A stretch of DNA of 64,000 bases from Bacillota bacterium (GTDB lineage: Bacteria > Bacillota > UBA4882 > UBA8346): contig JAFABB010000002.1 in assembly GCA_023426245.1 (NCBI GenBank), positions 186,001 to 250,000 of the forward strand. The letters run 5' to 3'. The notes below the pieces were generated by a model. The model was not told where the DNA came from. It made no database searches and was given only the letters and a program-made list of their open reading frames with translations. Positions within the stretch are counted from its first letter, which is position 1; every line of letters starts with the position of its first letter. The translations under genes and the position numbers were made by a program. This document shows, one piece after another, positions 24,536-33,732 of the stretch.

Positions 24536-24692
24536 AAAATACACCCGCATTTCATCGCGCATAACGCGCGTTAATTTAAAAAAAGCTTCAAAATTGATAT
24601 CGTAGGTTTTAATAACATAATCTCTATCGAATTCTCAATGGAAACCTTTCAAAATGCTAAACTTCCAAATCCTATCTTCATATTAAAGATCT

Positions 24693-25265
24693 TTACTTCC
24701 GGCTACCCGGTTTTACAATCGGAATTCCCTCTTTGCATAACGGGCACTCATCGGGCTCGTAGGTTTCAATCTCAATTGAAATCAAGGATTCTTTTTTTAC
24801 ACCAAAATGAACCTTTCCACCACTTCGGTCAACCAGCACACCGACGCCACAGACATTGGCTCCCCGTTCCTTGACTGCTTCGATGACCTCATAAACTGAA
24901 CCACCGGTTGTAATGACATCCTCAACCACTAAAACATTCTCGTCTTCTTCAAGTTCAAAGCCACGGCGAAAAACCATTTTACCGTCTTCCCGCTCGGCAA
25001 ATAAAGCCCTCACACCCAGGACTTTGGCGATTTCATAAGCAACAATGATCCCACCGATAGCCGGAGCAACCACTGCATGGATTTCCTGTCCTTTAAAACG
25101 GCGGGCCAAATCTTCGCACAATTTCTCGGTGAAGTTTGGATATTGTAAAACTTGAGCGCACTGCATATATTTTCTACTGTGTTTGCCGGATGTTAAACGA
25201 AAATGCCCTTCTCTTAACACCTTGGTCTCGCGGAATATTTCTAAAATTTCCTTCTCTTCAAGCAC
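24693..25265 (-). CDS. pyrE: Orotate phosphoribosyltransferase
   Basis: Transfers ribose-5-phosphate from PRPP to orotate, giving OMP. The 190-residue protein shows REGHFRLTSGKHSRKYMQCA at the N-terminus, VVAPAIGGIIVAYEIA, AEREDGKMVFRRGF and the PRPP motif VLVVEDVITTGGS. A C-terminal CPLCKEG is present as in many clostridial PyrE proteins of this longer kind. The GTG at 25263-25265 with AGGGGG eight bases upstream is preferred over an ATG 11 codons earlier that would overlap pyrD. It follows pyrD by 29 bases; pyrF, expected between them, is missing. Confidence 0.97.
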   Translation of the reverse strand: MLEEKEILEIFRETKVLREGHFRLTSGKHSRKYMQCAQVLQYPNFTEKLCEDLARRFKGQEIHAVVAPAIGGIIVAYEIAKVLGVRALFAEREDGKMVFRRGFELEEDENVLVVEDVITTGGSVYEVIEAVKERGANVCGVGVLVDRSGGKVHFGVKKESLISIEIETYEPDECPLCKEGIPIVKPGSRK

Positions 25266-25294
25266 GGTTGTTTCCCCCTGTCGTTTTATGTATA

Positions 25295-26224
25295 TCAAAT
25301 TTCTTGATGGGCAATACCTCTTAATTCTGCCAGATTAGGAATTTTCTCTTCGACAAGAAACTCTTTGATTCCTGCTAATATCCCTTTAGGAGTCAATGGA
25401 TCTTTAAAATTACCGGTCCCTACGGCAACAGCAGTAGCCCCGGCCATAATAAACTCGAGGGCATCATCCGCGCTGACGATTCCCCCCATGCCAATGATGG
25501 GTATCGAAATTTTTGAATAAACCTGCCAGACCATACGCAAAGCCACCGGTTTGATGGCAGGTCCCGATAATCCGCCTACCACATTACCTAAAACAGGCCG
25601 CCGTTTTTTGATATCAATTGCCATCCCCAAGAGAGTGTTAATGAGACTGACGGCATCTGCGCCTGCATCTTCTACTGATTTTGCTATAATTGTTATATCG
25701 GTAACATTAGGGGATAGCTTAACGATCAACGGTAACTTGGTAACGCCCCGGACGGCATTCGTTATCTTATAGGCCATCTGCGGGTCGGTTCCAAAGGCAA
25801 TGCCACCTTCTTTAACATTCGGACAGGAGATATTTAATTCAAAACCTGCAACCTCCGGATAGTTACTTAAAATTTCGGCCACCTGAACATATTCATCGAT
25901 GGTTTTACCGACAATATTAACGATTACTGGAGTTTGGTATTGGCGAAGAAAAGGGAGGGCTTCCTGAATAAAATTTTCAACACCGGGGTTTTGTAAACCA
26001 ATGGCATTTAGCATTCCGGAAGGGGTTTCGGTAATACGCGGCGGTTTATTTCCCGGCCATGGATGAATGGCAACCCCTTTGGTGATAAGGGCTCCGAAAG
26101 TGTCCGGGGGCAATATTGACAAATATTCCTTACCATATCCATAGGTTCCGGAAGCTGGCATCAACGGATTCTTTAGAGTCAACCCTGCGATTTTGACTTC
26201 CATATTAACCGAAGAACGCATCAT
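25295..26224 (-). CDS. pyrD: Dihydroorotate dehydrogenase B, catalytic subunit
   Basis: Oxidises dihydroorotate to orotate with FMN, passing electrons to the PyrK partner and NAD+. The 309-residue protein is class 1B: LKNPLMPASGTYGYG, GLQNPGVENFI, the catalytic-base Cys in FELNISCPNVKEGG, and the FMN-phosphate motif IIGMGGIVSADDALEFIMAGA. Its ATG overlaps the pyrK TGA as ATGA, with GGAGGTGG inside the pyrK end, so the two subunits are translationally coupled. Confidence 0.98.
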   Translation of the reverse strand: MMRSSVNMEVKIAGLTLKNPLMPASGTYGYGKEYLSILPPDTFGALITKGVAIHPWPGNKPPRITETPSGMLNAIGLQNPGVENFIQEALPFLRQYQTPVIVNIVGKTIDEYVQVAEILSNYPEVAGFELNISCPNVKEGGIAFGTDPQMAYKITNAVRGVTKLPLIVKLSPNVTDITIIAKSVEDAGADAVSLINTLLGMAIDIKKRRPVLGNVVGGLSGPAIKPVALRMVWQVYSKISIPIIGMGGIVSADDALEFIMAGATAVAVGTGNFKDPLTPKGILAGIKEFLVEEKIPNLAELRGIAHQEI

Positions 26225-27006
26225 AACCAAACCACCTCCTCGATTGGGAAAACCGGTCCATCAACACAGACACGCTTATATCCGGAATGGGTCTGGCAGG
26301 TACATCCCAAACATGCTCCTACACCGCAAGCCATACGGGCTTCAAGTGATAATTCACCATGAATCCCCTCGGCTAAAGCAATTTCCTGTAGCGCCTTCAA
26401 CATCGGCTGCGGTCCACAAGCAGCGATATAATCAAATTTTTGTTTTTGATACTCTTTTAGAAAGACCGGAGTGATGAAGCCTCTCTCACCCAAGCTACCA
26501 TCTTCCGTTGTTATGAACGACTTAACGCCGTTTTGACTCCACAAATCCAATTCCAATACATCCAAAGCGCTTCGGCAGCCATAAAATAAATTTACATCGC
26601 AATCCTTGCGCTTTTGAAGAAAGGTTTCAACGAGACAAAACAAGGGCGGCATACCAACTCCCCCTGCGATGAGAGCCACTTTGCGGACATTTTCGGGAAT
26701 TGTAAAGCCATTACCGATGGGGCCTAATATTCCGAGCGATTCTCCACTTTCAAATCCGCTTAAAAGTGAAGTACCCCGTCCTACCGTTTTATAAATAACT
26801 GCAATTGTACCGGCCGATTTTCCAATCTGAAAAATGCTAATTGGCCTCGGTAACAAAGGATCATTGGCTCCGGGTTGGGTTACCCGTATTTGAATAAATT
26901 GCCCCGGTTTGGCCAAGGCCGCTACTTCCGGTGCTAAAAAGGAAAGCCGGTAATAACCAGGGCTCAGATTTACATTCTCAGTGACTAATACTTTTCCGGA
27001 AAACAT
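26221..27006 (-). CDS. pyrK: Dihydroorotate dehydrogenase B, electron transfer subunit
   Basis: FAD and 2Fe-2S subunit that links PyrD to NAD+. The 261-residue protein shows an FAD-binding RPISIF, the NAD-binding-half motif VALIAGGVGMPPL, and near the C-terminus the 2Fe-2S cysteines in ARMACGVGACLGCTCQT plus YKRVCVDGPVF. The ATG at 27004-27006 is chosen for its GGAG five bases upstream; 22 upstream in-frame residues have no family counterpart. It lies between carB and pyrD, the Bacillus arrangement. Confidence 0.97.
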   Translation of the reverse strand: MFSGKVLVTENVNLSPGYYRLSFLAPEVAALAKPGQFIQIRVTQPGANDPLLPRPISIFQIGKSAGTIAVIYKTVGRGTSLLSGFESGESLGILGPIGNGFTIPENVRKVALIAGGVGMPPLFCLVETFLQKRKDCDVNLFYGCRSALDVLELDLWSQNGVKSFITTEDGSLGERGFITPVFLKEYQKQKFDYIAACGPQPMLKALQEIALAEGIHGELSLEARMACGVGACLGCTCQTHSGYKRVCVDGPVFPIEEVVWL

Positions 27007-27071
27007 TGTTTCTCCTCGGTTTTTCATCTTAATGGGTATCGATGGGATCATAGAATAACATTTCATTCCCA

Positions 27072-30000
27072 TTAAATGGATTGTTCCACCCGAATTATCT
27101 TGAAATCTTGAATTGGGATTACGGTACTTGGTTCTTTCCCTTCGCTAAGAGCCAGCAAGACCATTAAAAATGCTTTCACGGTATCCAGTGAGGTCAGGCA
27201 TGGGATATTATGCTCTACAGCCATCCGCCGTATTTTAAAACCATCCCGTTCCGGTTCCTTGCCTCTGGTAATTGTATTAACCAGTAATTGAATCTCACCG
27301 TTTTTGATAGCGTCCGTAATATTGGGCGATTCCTGATCGAGCTTATTCAGTTTGGTTACCGGAACATCATTGACCCGTAGATAGGCTGCCGTACCCATTG
27401 TGGCGTAAATATGAAAACCCCGTTCGGATAACTTTTTTAATAGCGGCAAAGCCTCAGCCTTATCGCGATCTGAAAGAGTGGCCAGAATCGAACCCCCCCG
27501 GGGAATATTGAATCCGGCGGCGATAAAAGCCTTGTAAAGAGCTCCGGCATGGGTTAGATCGACTCCCATAACTTCTCCGGTAGACTTCATTTCCGGCCCC
27601 AGGGAGATATCAACCTGTGTCAGCTTGGCAAAAGAGAATACCGGAGCTTTAACTGCAACCAATTTAGTCTGGGGCCACATTCCCCCGGCATACCCTTGGT
27701 CGTATATACTTTGGTTTAAAACAGCTTTGGTAGCGACCTGAACCATAGGAATCCCAGTAATCTTGCTCATAAAAGGTACTGTCCGGCTGGAACGGGGATT
27801 TACCTCGATACAGTAAACTTCCTTATCATCCAATACATATTGAATATTGATAAGTCCGACGACTTTTAGGGCTCTGGTCAATTTTACAGTATAGGCCAAA
27901 ATCTTTTCCTGCTCGGCAATAGTCAGATGTTGCGGTGGATATGCCGCGATGGAATCGCCCGAATGAACACCCGCCCGCTCTAAATGTTCCATAATTCCGG
28001 GGATGAGGACATTCGTACCATCGGAAATGGCATCCACCTCGCATTCCCGGCCCATTACATAACGGTCGACCAACACCGGATGTTCAGGAGCTGCCTTTAC
28101 AGCAAAAGTCAAATAATTCTTGAGTTCCGTTTCGTTATACACTATCTCCATGGCCCGGCCACCCAAAACGTAAGAGGGTCGAACCAACACCGGGAAATCA
28201 ATTTCCTTGGTCACTGCTACCGCTTCTTCAATGGAGGTAACAGTCCGGCCTGCCGGTTTGGGAATCTGTAAATCCAATAACAAGCGATCAAATCGTTTCC
28301 TATCTTCAGCCAAATCAATGGAGTCCACCGAGGTACCCAAAATTCGGATTCCCGCTTTCTGTAAATGAGCTGCCAAATTGATAGCGGTTTGCCCGCCAAA
28401 CTGGACAATAACCCCTTCAGGTTGTTCCAACTCCAAAATATGCAGGACATCTTCTACAGTCAACGGTTCAAAATAAAGCCGATCCCCGGTATCAAAGTCG
28501 GTACTCACCGTTTCCGGATTGTTATTAATGATAATTGCCTCAATACCAGCCTCTTTTAATGCCAGAACTGAATGAACACTGCAATAATCGAACTCTACGC
28601 CCTGACCAATCCGGATCGGGCCGGACCCAATCACCGCGATTTTACGGCGTTTTGATGGAATTGCTTCGTTTTCCTGATCATAACATGAATAAAAATACGG
28701 CGTAGCCGCCTCAAACTCGGCAGCACAGGTATCGACCATTTTATAAATAGGGCGGATATTATGATTATAGCGTAGCTGACGCACCTCTTCTTCTTTAGCA
28801 CCGGTTATCCTTGCAATTTCCCGATCGGAGAAACCCATTTTCTTGGCTGCCCTTAATAAATCCACATCTTGGTAGCCTTTCTCCTGAAGAGCCCGCTCCA
28901 TTTGGATAATATGGTCCAGCTTTCTTAAAAAAAACACATCAACTTTGGTTCGATCATAAATATCTTCAACAGTATAGCCTCTTCTTAACGCCTCGGCTAA
29001 GAAAAACAGACGCCTATCATCCGCAGCGACTATCGCTTTCTCCAATTCTTCCGCGGACAAATGGGCTGCCGAAGCCATGCCCAAACCGTATAAACCGACT
29101 TCCAAAGAACGGATTGCTTTTAAAAGAGCTGATTCTAGTGTCCTGTCAATGGACATTACTTCTCCTGTAGCCTTCATCTGGGTACCTAAGGTGCGGTCGG
29201 CCAAATTGAACTTATCAAAAGGCCAGCGTGGAATTTTCACCACAACATAATCCAAGGCCGGTTCAAACGAAGCATAAGTTTTTCCGGTTACGGCATTGAT
29301 AATTTCATCCAAATGCAAACCAATGGCAATTTTGGCTGCCACCTTGGCGATGGGGTATCCGGTGGCTTTCGATGCCAAAGCGCTGGAACGGCTAACCCGC
29401 GGATTGACTTCGATTACATAATATTGAAAACTCTTAGGATCAAGGGCGTATTGTACATTGCAACCGCCTTCAATTCCCAAGGCTCGAATGATCTTTAGTG
29501 ATGCAGCCCGCAGCATTTGATATTCACGGTCGGCCAGTGTCTGACTGGGTGCCACTACAATACTATCACCGGTATGAATCCCCACCGGATCGATGTTTTC
29601 CATATTGCAAATCGTTATACAACTGTTATTGGCGTCGCGTATGACTTCATACTCAATCTCTTTGAATCCTGCTACGGACTGTTCCAGCAATACCTGAGAA
29701 ATAGGGCTTAAAGTAAGGCCCCGAATTGTGATCTCTTCAAGTTCCTGCCGGTTATGAGCAATTCCACCTCCGGTCCCACCCAAAGTGTATGCCGGCCTGA
29801 TAATGAGGGGATAGCCAATCCTTTCCGCAAACGCTACGGCTTCTTCCAGCTTTTCAACAATCACACTTTCAGGTAAAGGTTGACCCAGAGCTTGCATGGT
29901 TTCTTTAAACAATTGGCGATCTTCGGCTTTCTTAATCGCTTCCAATGGCGTCCCCAACAATCTCACTTTATAGGTGTCCAGTACGCCGGCTTCATGCAAC

Positions 30001-30302
30001 TTGACAGCCAAATTGAGACCGACCTGACCGCCAAGGGTAGGCAGCAATCCGTCAGGACGTTCTTTGGCAATGATCCGCCGGATCGACTCGACCGTTAAGG
30101 GTTCAATATAAACTCGATCCGCCATATTTGCATCCGTCATAATCGTAGCCGGATTGGAATTAACCAATATCACCGAGATGCCCTCCTCCCGCAAAGAACG
30201 GCAGGCTTGGGTCCCGGCATAGTCGAATTCGGCCGCTTGCCCGATGATGATTGGACCCGATCCAATGACCATCACCTTTTTTAAAGTTTTATCCAAAGGC
30301 AT
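27072..30302 (-). CDS. carB: Carbamoyl phosphate synthase, large subunit
   Basis: Makes carbamoyl phosphate from bicarbonate, ATP and ammonia delivered by CarA. The 1076-residue protein has the full duplicated ATP-grasp architecture: VMVIGSGPIIIGQAAEFDYAGTQ at the start of half 1, VIGSGPIRIGQGVEFDYCSVH at the start of half 2 (about residue 555), RVSRSSALASKATGYPIA, and a C-terminal MGS-like allosteric domain with GFHIYATMGTAAYL. The ATG at 30300-30302 with AGTAGG upstream is chosen; a GTG three codons earlier overlaps the Shine-Dalgarno. Only 18 bases separate it from carA. In this operon it is presumably pyrimidine-controlled; arginine may have another copy. Confidence 0.98.
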   Translation of the reverse strand: MPLDKTLKKVMVIGSGPIIIGQAAEFDYAGTQACRSLREEGISVILVNSNPATIMTDANMADRVYIEPLTVESIRRIIAKERPDGLLPTLGGQVGLNLAVKLHEAGVLDTYKVRLLGTPLEAIKKAEDRQLFKETMQALGQPLPESVIVEKLEEAVAFAERIGYPLIIRPAYTLGGTGGGIAHNRQELEEITIRGLTLSPISQVLLEQSVAGFKEIEYEVIRDANNSCITICNMENIDPVGIHTGDSIVVAPSQTLADREYQMLRAASLKIIRALGIEGGCNVQYALDPKSFQYYVIEVNPRVSRSSALASKATGYPIAKVAAKIAIGLHLDEIINAVTGKTYASFEPALDYVVVKIPRWPFDKFNLADRTLGTQMKATGEVMSIDRTLESALLKAIRSLEVGLYGLGMASAAHLSAEELEKAIVAADDRRLFFLAEALRRGYTVEDIYDRTKVDVFFLRKLDHIIQMERALQEKGYQDVDLLRAAKKMGFSDREIARITGAKEEEVRQLRYNHNIRPIYKMVDTCAAEFEAATPYFYSCYDQENEAIPSKRRKIAVIGSGPIRIGQGVEFDYCSVHSVLALKEAGIEAIIINNNPETVSTDFDTGDRLYFEPLTVEDVLHILELEQPEGVIVQFGGQTAINLAAHLQKAGIRILGTSVDSIDLAEDRKRFDRLLLDLQIPKPAGRTVTSIEEAVAVTKEIDFPVLVRPSYVLGGRAMEIVYNETELKNYLTFAVKAAPEHPVLVDRYVMGRECEVDAISDGTNVLIPGIMEHLERAGVHSGDSIAAYPPQHLTIAEQEKILAYTVKLTRALKVVGLINIQYVLDDKEVYCIEVNPRSSRTVPFMSKITGIPMVQVATKAVLNQSIYDQGYAGGMWPQTKLVAVKAPVFSFAKLTQVDISLGPEMKSTGEVMGVDLTHAGALYKAFIAAGFNIPRGGSILATLSDRDKAEALPLLKKLSERGFHIYATMGTAAYLRVNDVPVTKLNKLDQESPNITDAIKNGEIQLLVNTITRGKEPERDGFKIRRMAVEHNIPCLTSLDTVKAFLMVLLALSEGKEPSTVIPIQDFKIIRVEQSI

Positions 30303-30320
30303 TTTTGACACCTACTTATA

Positions 30321-31391
30321 TTAATTAAAATAGCTCACGAACTCATCAAACAATTCTTCCGAATCCCAAGGACCCGGTGCTGCTTCCGGATGATACTGCA
30401 CGGAAAAAAGCGGTAATTTACGGTGCTTCAATCCCTCAACCGTACCATCATTCACATTAATATGGGATATAACCACTTCATCAAGGTTTAAAGAATCTTC
30501 ACGAACCGCAAAGCCATGATTCTGGGAGGTAATGGTGACTTTTCCGGTAAGCAAATTTTTGACCGGATGATTACCGCCCCGGTGTCCGAATTTTAATTTA
30601 TAGGTTGTACCGTCCAGAGCCAAACCGATAATTTGATGACCCAGGCAAATACCGAAAATTGGTAACCGGCCAATTAATTCTCGTACCATTTTGACTGCAT
30701 ACATAACATCCTGGGGATCGCCGGGTCCATTGGAGAGCATTAAACCATCCGGTTTTAATTTCAAAATCGCTTCGCTGGTTGTATCGCATGGCACCACAGT
30801 AACCCTGCAGCCACGCTCGATCAAGCACCGGGCAATATTAGCTTTAGCTCCGAAATCGACCAAAACCACATGTTTCCCGCCGTCACCTTCGGTGTAAATT
30901 TTATCCGTAGTGGCTTGTTTTACAAAATCTTGGCCGGATAGATCATGAACTGCTGAAACTTTATTCAGCATTTCACCATCTGTTTCATTTGAAGTTGTAA
31001 TAATCCCACGCATCGTACCATGAGTGCGCAAGCGCTTGGTTAAAGCCCTGGTATCAATGCCTGCTAAACCCGGTATCTGATATTTTTTCAAAAAGGCATC
31101 CAAATTGAATTCCGCCCGCCAATTGCTGGGTATGTCGCAGTATTCTTTTACGATAAAACCCCGGGCAAAAGGGTGAGTTGATTCGAAATCCACAGCATTG
31201 ATGCCGTAATTTCCGATTAAAGGATAGGTCATGGTAATAATTTGGCCGCTGTAAGAAGGGTCGGTTAATATTTCCTGGTAGCCCGTCATTCCAGTATTAA
31301 AGACAACTTCACCACTGGCCTCACAATCAGCCCCAAAAGATTCACCATAAAAAATGGTACCATCCTCAAGTACCAAACGCGCTTGTTTCAT
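30321..31391 (-). CDS. carA: Carbamoyl phosphate synthase, small (glutaminase) subunit
   Basis: Releases ammonia from glutamine and channels it to CarB. The 356-residue protein shows LVLEDGTIFYGESFGA, VVFNTGMTGYQEILTDPSY, the class I glutaminase nucleophile in IFGICLGHQIIGLALD, and the His-Glu pair in FSVQYHPEAAPGP. The ATG at 31389-31391 has GAGGT four bases upstream; eight more in-frame codons upstream lack a family counterpart. Between pyrC and carB in the pyr operon. Confidence 0.98.
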   Translation of the reverse strand: MKQARLVLEDGTIFYGESFGADCEASGEVVFNTGMTGYQEILTDPSYSGQIITMTYPLIGNYGINAVDFESTHPFARGFIVKEYCDIPSNWRAEFNLDAFLKKYQIPGLAGIDTRALTKRLRTHGTMRGIITTSNETDGEMLNKVSAVHDLSGQDFVKQATTDKIYTEGDGGKHVVLVDFGAKANIARCLIERGCRVTVVPCDTTSEAILKLKPDGLMLSNGPGDPQDVMYAVKMVRELIGRLPIFGICLGHQIIGLALDGTTYKLKFGHRGGNHPVKNLLTGKVTITSQNHGFAVREDSLNLDEVVISHINVNDGTVEGLKHRKLPLFSVQYHPEAAPGPWDSEELFDEFVSYFN

Positions 31392-31466
31392 TTTTACCTC
31401 ACAATTGGACTTCATTTCATTTCGAAACCCATTATATCATAAATATACATTTCTATAAATATTTAT

Positions 31467-32753
31467 TCACATGAACTTTTCCTTACAATATTTGAGGTTT
31501 CCATCAACCCAAACAGCCTCTACTTTCCCTTTAAAGGACTGGCCAATATAAGGGGAGTTTTTTGAACGGGAGACAATTTGAGACTTTTCCAGAACCCAAG
31601 TCAGCTTTGGATCAAACAATACCACATCAGCCGGCTCACCAATTTTTAGATTGCCACCGGGGCGGTTGATAATCTGCGCCGGATTTACTGACATTTTGAT
31701 TACCAGCTGTTCCGGAGTGAGCCATCCGGTTTCTACCAATTGGGTCCAAGCAAGCGCCAAAGCCGTTTCAAACCCAATTATTCCGGTAGGCGCTAGTGAA
31801 AACTCCCGGTGTTTTTCCTCCAAGGTATGGGGAGCGTGATCAGTAGCTATCGCATCGATAGTCCCATCTTTCAAGCCTTCTTTTACGGCCTCGACATCCA
31901 CCGAGGAACGCAATGGAGGACTCACCCGACACACCGGATCATAGCCTTGAATCGCTTCATCAGTCAGGGAAAAATGATGGGGAGTAGCTTCGGCAGTAAC
32001 CTTTACACCTCGCTGTTTCGCCTGGCGGATTAATTCAACACTCTTTTGAGTACTTACATGGCAAAAATGAACCTTAGCCTTGGTAAATTCAGCAATCAGC
32101 AAATCACGGGCTGTCATGACATCTTCCGCTAATGAAGGTATTCCCGGGAGCCCTAATATCGTGGACCAATATCCTTCATGCATCACTCCCGATCCGGCCA
32201 ATTTGGGTTCTTCTTCGTGAAGCAAGATCGGTAAATTAAATAAGGTTGAGTATTCACAAGCTGTACGTAATACTGCAGCATTGGTTATGGTCTTGCCGTC
32301 ATCTGAAAAAGCCACTGCTCCAACTGCAGCCATTTCACCCATTTCAGAAAGTTCTTCTCCCAAAAGTCCTTTCGTAACGGATCCCACTGGGTATACTTTG
32401 ACATAACCTTTTTGCTTTGCCTGCTGTTTAACATATTCAATAACTACTGGGCTATCGGCAACCGGGTTAGTATTTGCCATACAGGCAATCGCAGTGAAAC
32501 CGCCTTTCAAGGCGGCCTTGGTGCCGCTCTCAATCGTTTCTTTATCTTCCCGGCCCGGTTCACGCAAATGGGAATGAAGATCAATGAGACCCGGAATAAC
32601 AATCTTTCCTCTGGCATCCGTGATTTCGGCGCCACCGGGAGCTAACTCTTTATCCACCTTAACGATCTTACCGGAGTCGATTAAAATATCACCGATTCCA
32701 ATATACCCACCAGCCGGATCGATGATCTGGCCTCCTTTAATGCAATGCCGCAT
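31467..32753 (-). CDS. pyrC: Dihydroorotase
   Basis: Cyclises carbamoyl aspartate to dihydroorotate. The 428-residue protein is a class I (Bacillus-type) amidohydrolase: zinc ligands in LIDLHSHLREPGREDKETI, a conserved PILLHEEEPKL, VHFCHVSTQKSV, TAEATPHHF and ATDHAPHTLEEK with the catalytic Asp. Its ATG lies 17 bases inside the pyrB end with GGAGGGGG upstream, indicating coupled translation. Confidence 0.98.
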   Translation of the reverse strand: MRHCIKGGQIIDPAGGYIGIGDILIDSGKIVKVDKELAPGGAEITDARGKIVIPGLIDLHSHLREPGREDKETIESGTKAALKGGFTAIACMANTNPVADSPVVIEYVKQQAKQKGYVKVYPVGSVTKGLLGEELSEMGEMAAVGAVAFSDDGKTITNAAVLRTACEYSTLFNLPILLHEEEPKLAGSGVMHEGYWSTILGLPGIPSLAEDVMTARDLLIAEFTKAKVHFCHVSTQKSVELIRQAKQRGVKVTAEATPHHFSLTDEAIQGYDPVCRVSPPLRSSVDVEAVKEGLKDGTIDAIATDHAPHTLEEKHREFSLAPTGIIGFETALALAWTQLVETGWLTPEQLVIKMSVNPAQIINRPGGNLKIGEPADVVLFDPKLTWVLEKSQIVSRSKNSPYIGQSFKGKVEAVWVDGNLKYCKEKFM

Positions 32754-33678
32754 CTTTGCTTCCCCCTCCGGTTAATAGGTACAAAAGCGCCATCCGGACA
32801 GCCACTCCATTGGTAACTTGTTCCGTAATAGCGGATTGACTATGAACTGACACTTCTTCGCTGATTTCAACTCCAAGATTGGCCGGGCCGGGGTGCATCA
32901 CCAGCAAGTCCGGTTTAGCCCGATCCAAACGGTTACCATTCACGCCGAAAAGCTTCGAATATTCTTTTAAGGTCGGAAAATAAGCTTTAGTCTGACGTTC
33001 CAACTGAATCCGTAATATATTGACGACATCCGCATCGGCCAGGGCTTTATCTAAGTTGGTTTCAATCTTGACTCCCATTTCCGGTAAACCTTGGGGAAGC
33101 AATGTTGGTGGGCCAACTACAGTAACCTCGGCACCCAACTTCGTAAGGGCGTAGATATTGGATTTGGCAACCCGGCTATGCATGATATCACCTACAATAG
33201 TAACTTTTAAGCTCTCTATCTTGCCCTTCTTCTGCTGAATTGTGAATAAATCCAGCAAAGCCTGGGTCGGGTGCTCATGAGCACCGTCCCCAGCATTAAT
33301 TACATGAGCGCCAATGGAATCTGCCAGTAACCGCGGAGTTCCGGCCAGCGAGTGCCGGATAATAACCACATCAACACCCATGGCTTCCAAGGTCCGTGCT
33401 GTATCGACAAAGCTTTCTCCCTTGGCGACACTACTGGAAGCCACCGTAAGATTGACCGCATCAGCACTCATCCATTTCGCGGCGATTTCAAATGAAGTAC
33501 GAGTCCGGGTACTGGGTTCAAAGAAAAGAGTCACAACAGTTTTACCCCGTAGCGTTGGAACTTTCTTAATATCACGGCTAAAAATATCTTTGCAAACCGC
33601 AGCCGTCTCTAATATATAGCGAATTTGTTCCGCCGAAAGTTCCCGCAGGCCCAACAAATCTTTTGGTAGTTGAATCAT
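32737..33678 (-). CDS. pyrB: Aspartate carbamoyltransferase, catalytic subunit
   Basis: Condenses carbamoyl phosphate with aspartate. The 313-residue protein shows the carbamoyl-phosphate motif FFEPSTRTRTSFEIAAK, the HPTQALLDL segment after DGAHE, and VMHPGPANLGVEIS. No pyrI-like regulatory subunit is present, consistent with the unregulated Bacillus-type trimer. It begins 54 bases after pyrP. No third PyrR attenuator with a terminator is visible in that gap, unlike B. subtilis, where one lies between pyrP and pyrB. Confidence 0.98.
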   Translation of the reverse strand: MIQLPKDLLGLRELSAEQIRYILETAAVCKDIFSRDIKKVPTLRGKTVVTLFFEPSTRTRTSFEIAAKWMSADAVNLTVASSSVAKGESFVDTARTLEAMGVDVVIIRHSLAGTPRLLADSIGAHVINAGDGAHEHPTQALLDLFTIQQKKGKIESLKVTIVGDIMHSRVAKSNIYALTKLGAEVTVVGPPTLLPQGLPEMGVKIETNLDKALADADVVNILRIQLERQTKAYFPTLKEYSKLFGVNGNRLDRAKPDLLVMHPGPANLGVEISEEVSVHSQSAITEQVTNGVAVRMALLYLLTGGGSKDAALH

Positions 33679-33732
33679 ACTTATCGCTCCGTTTATCAGC
33701 GCTTCATGCGCAGTTTAATCTTTGTTGCAAAT

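Noticed and set aside
33679..33732. Third PyrR attenuator between pyrP and pyrB
   Set aside because: Only a small GCGC hairpin is present, without the binding-loop consensus or a terminator.
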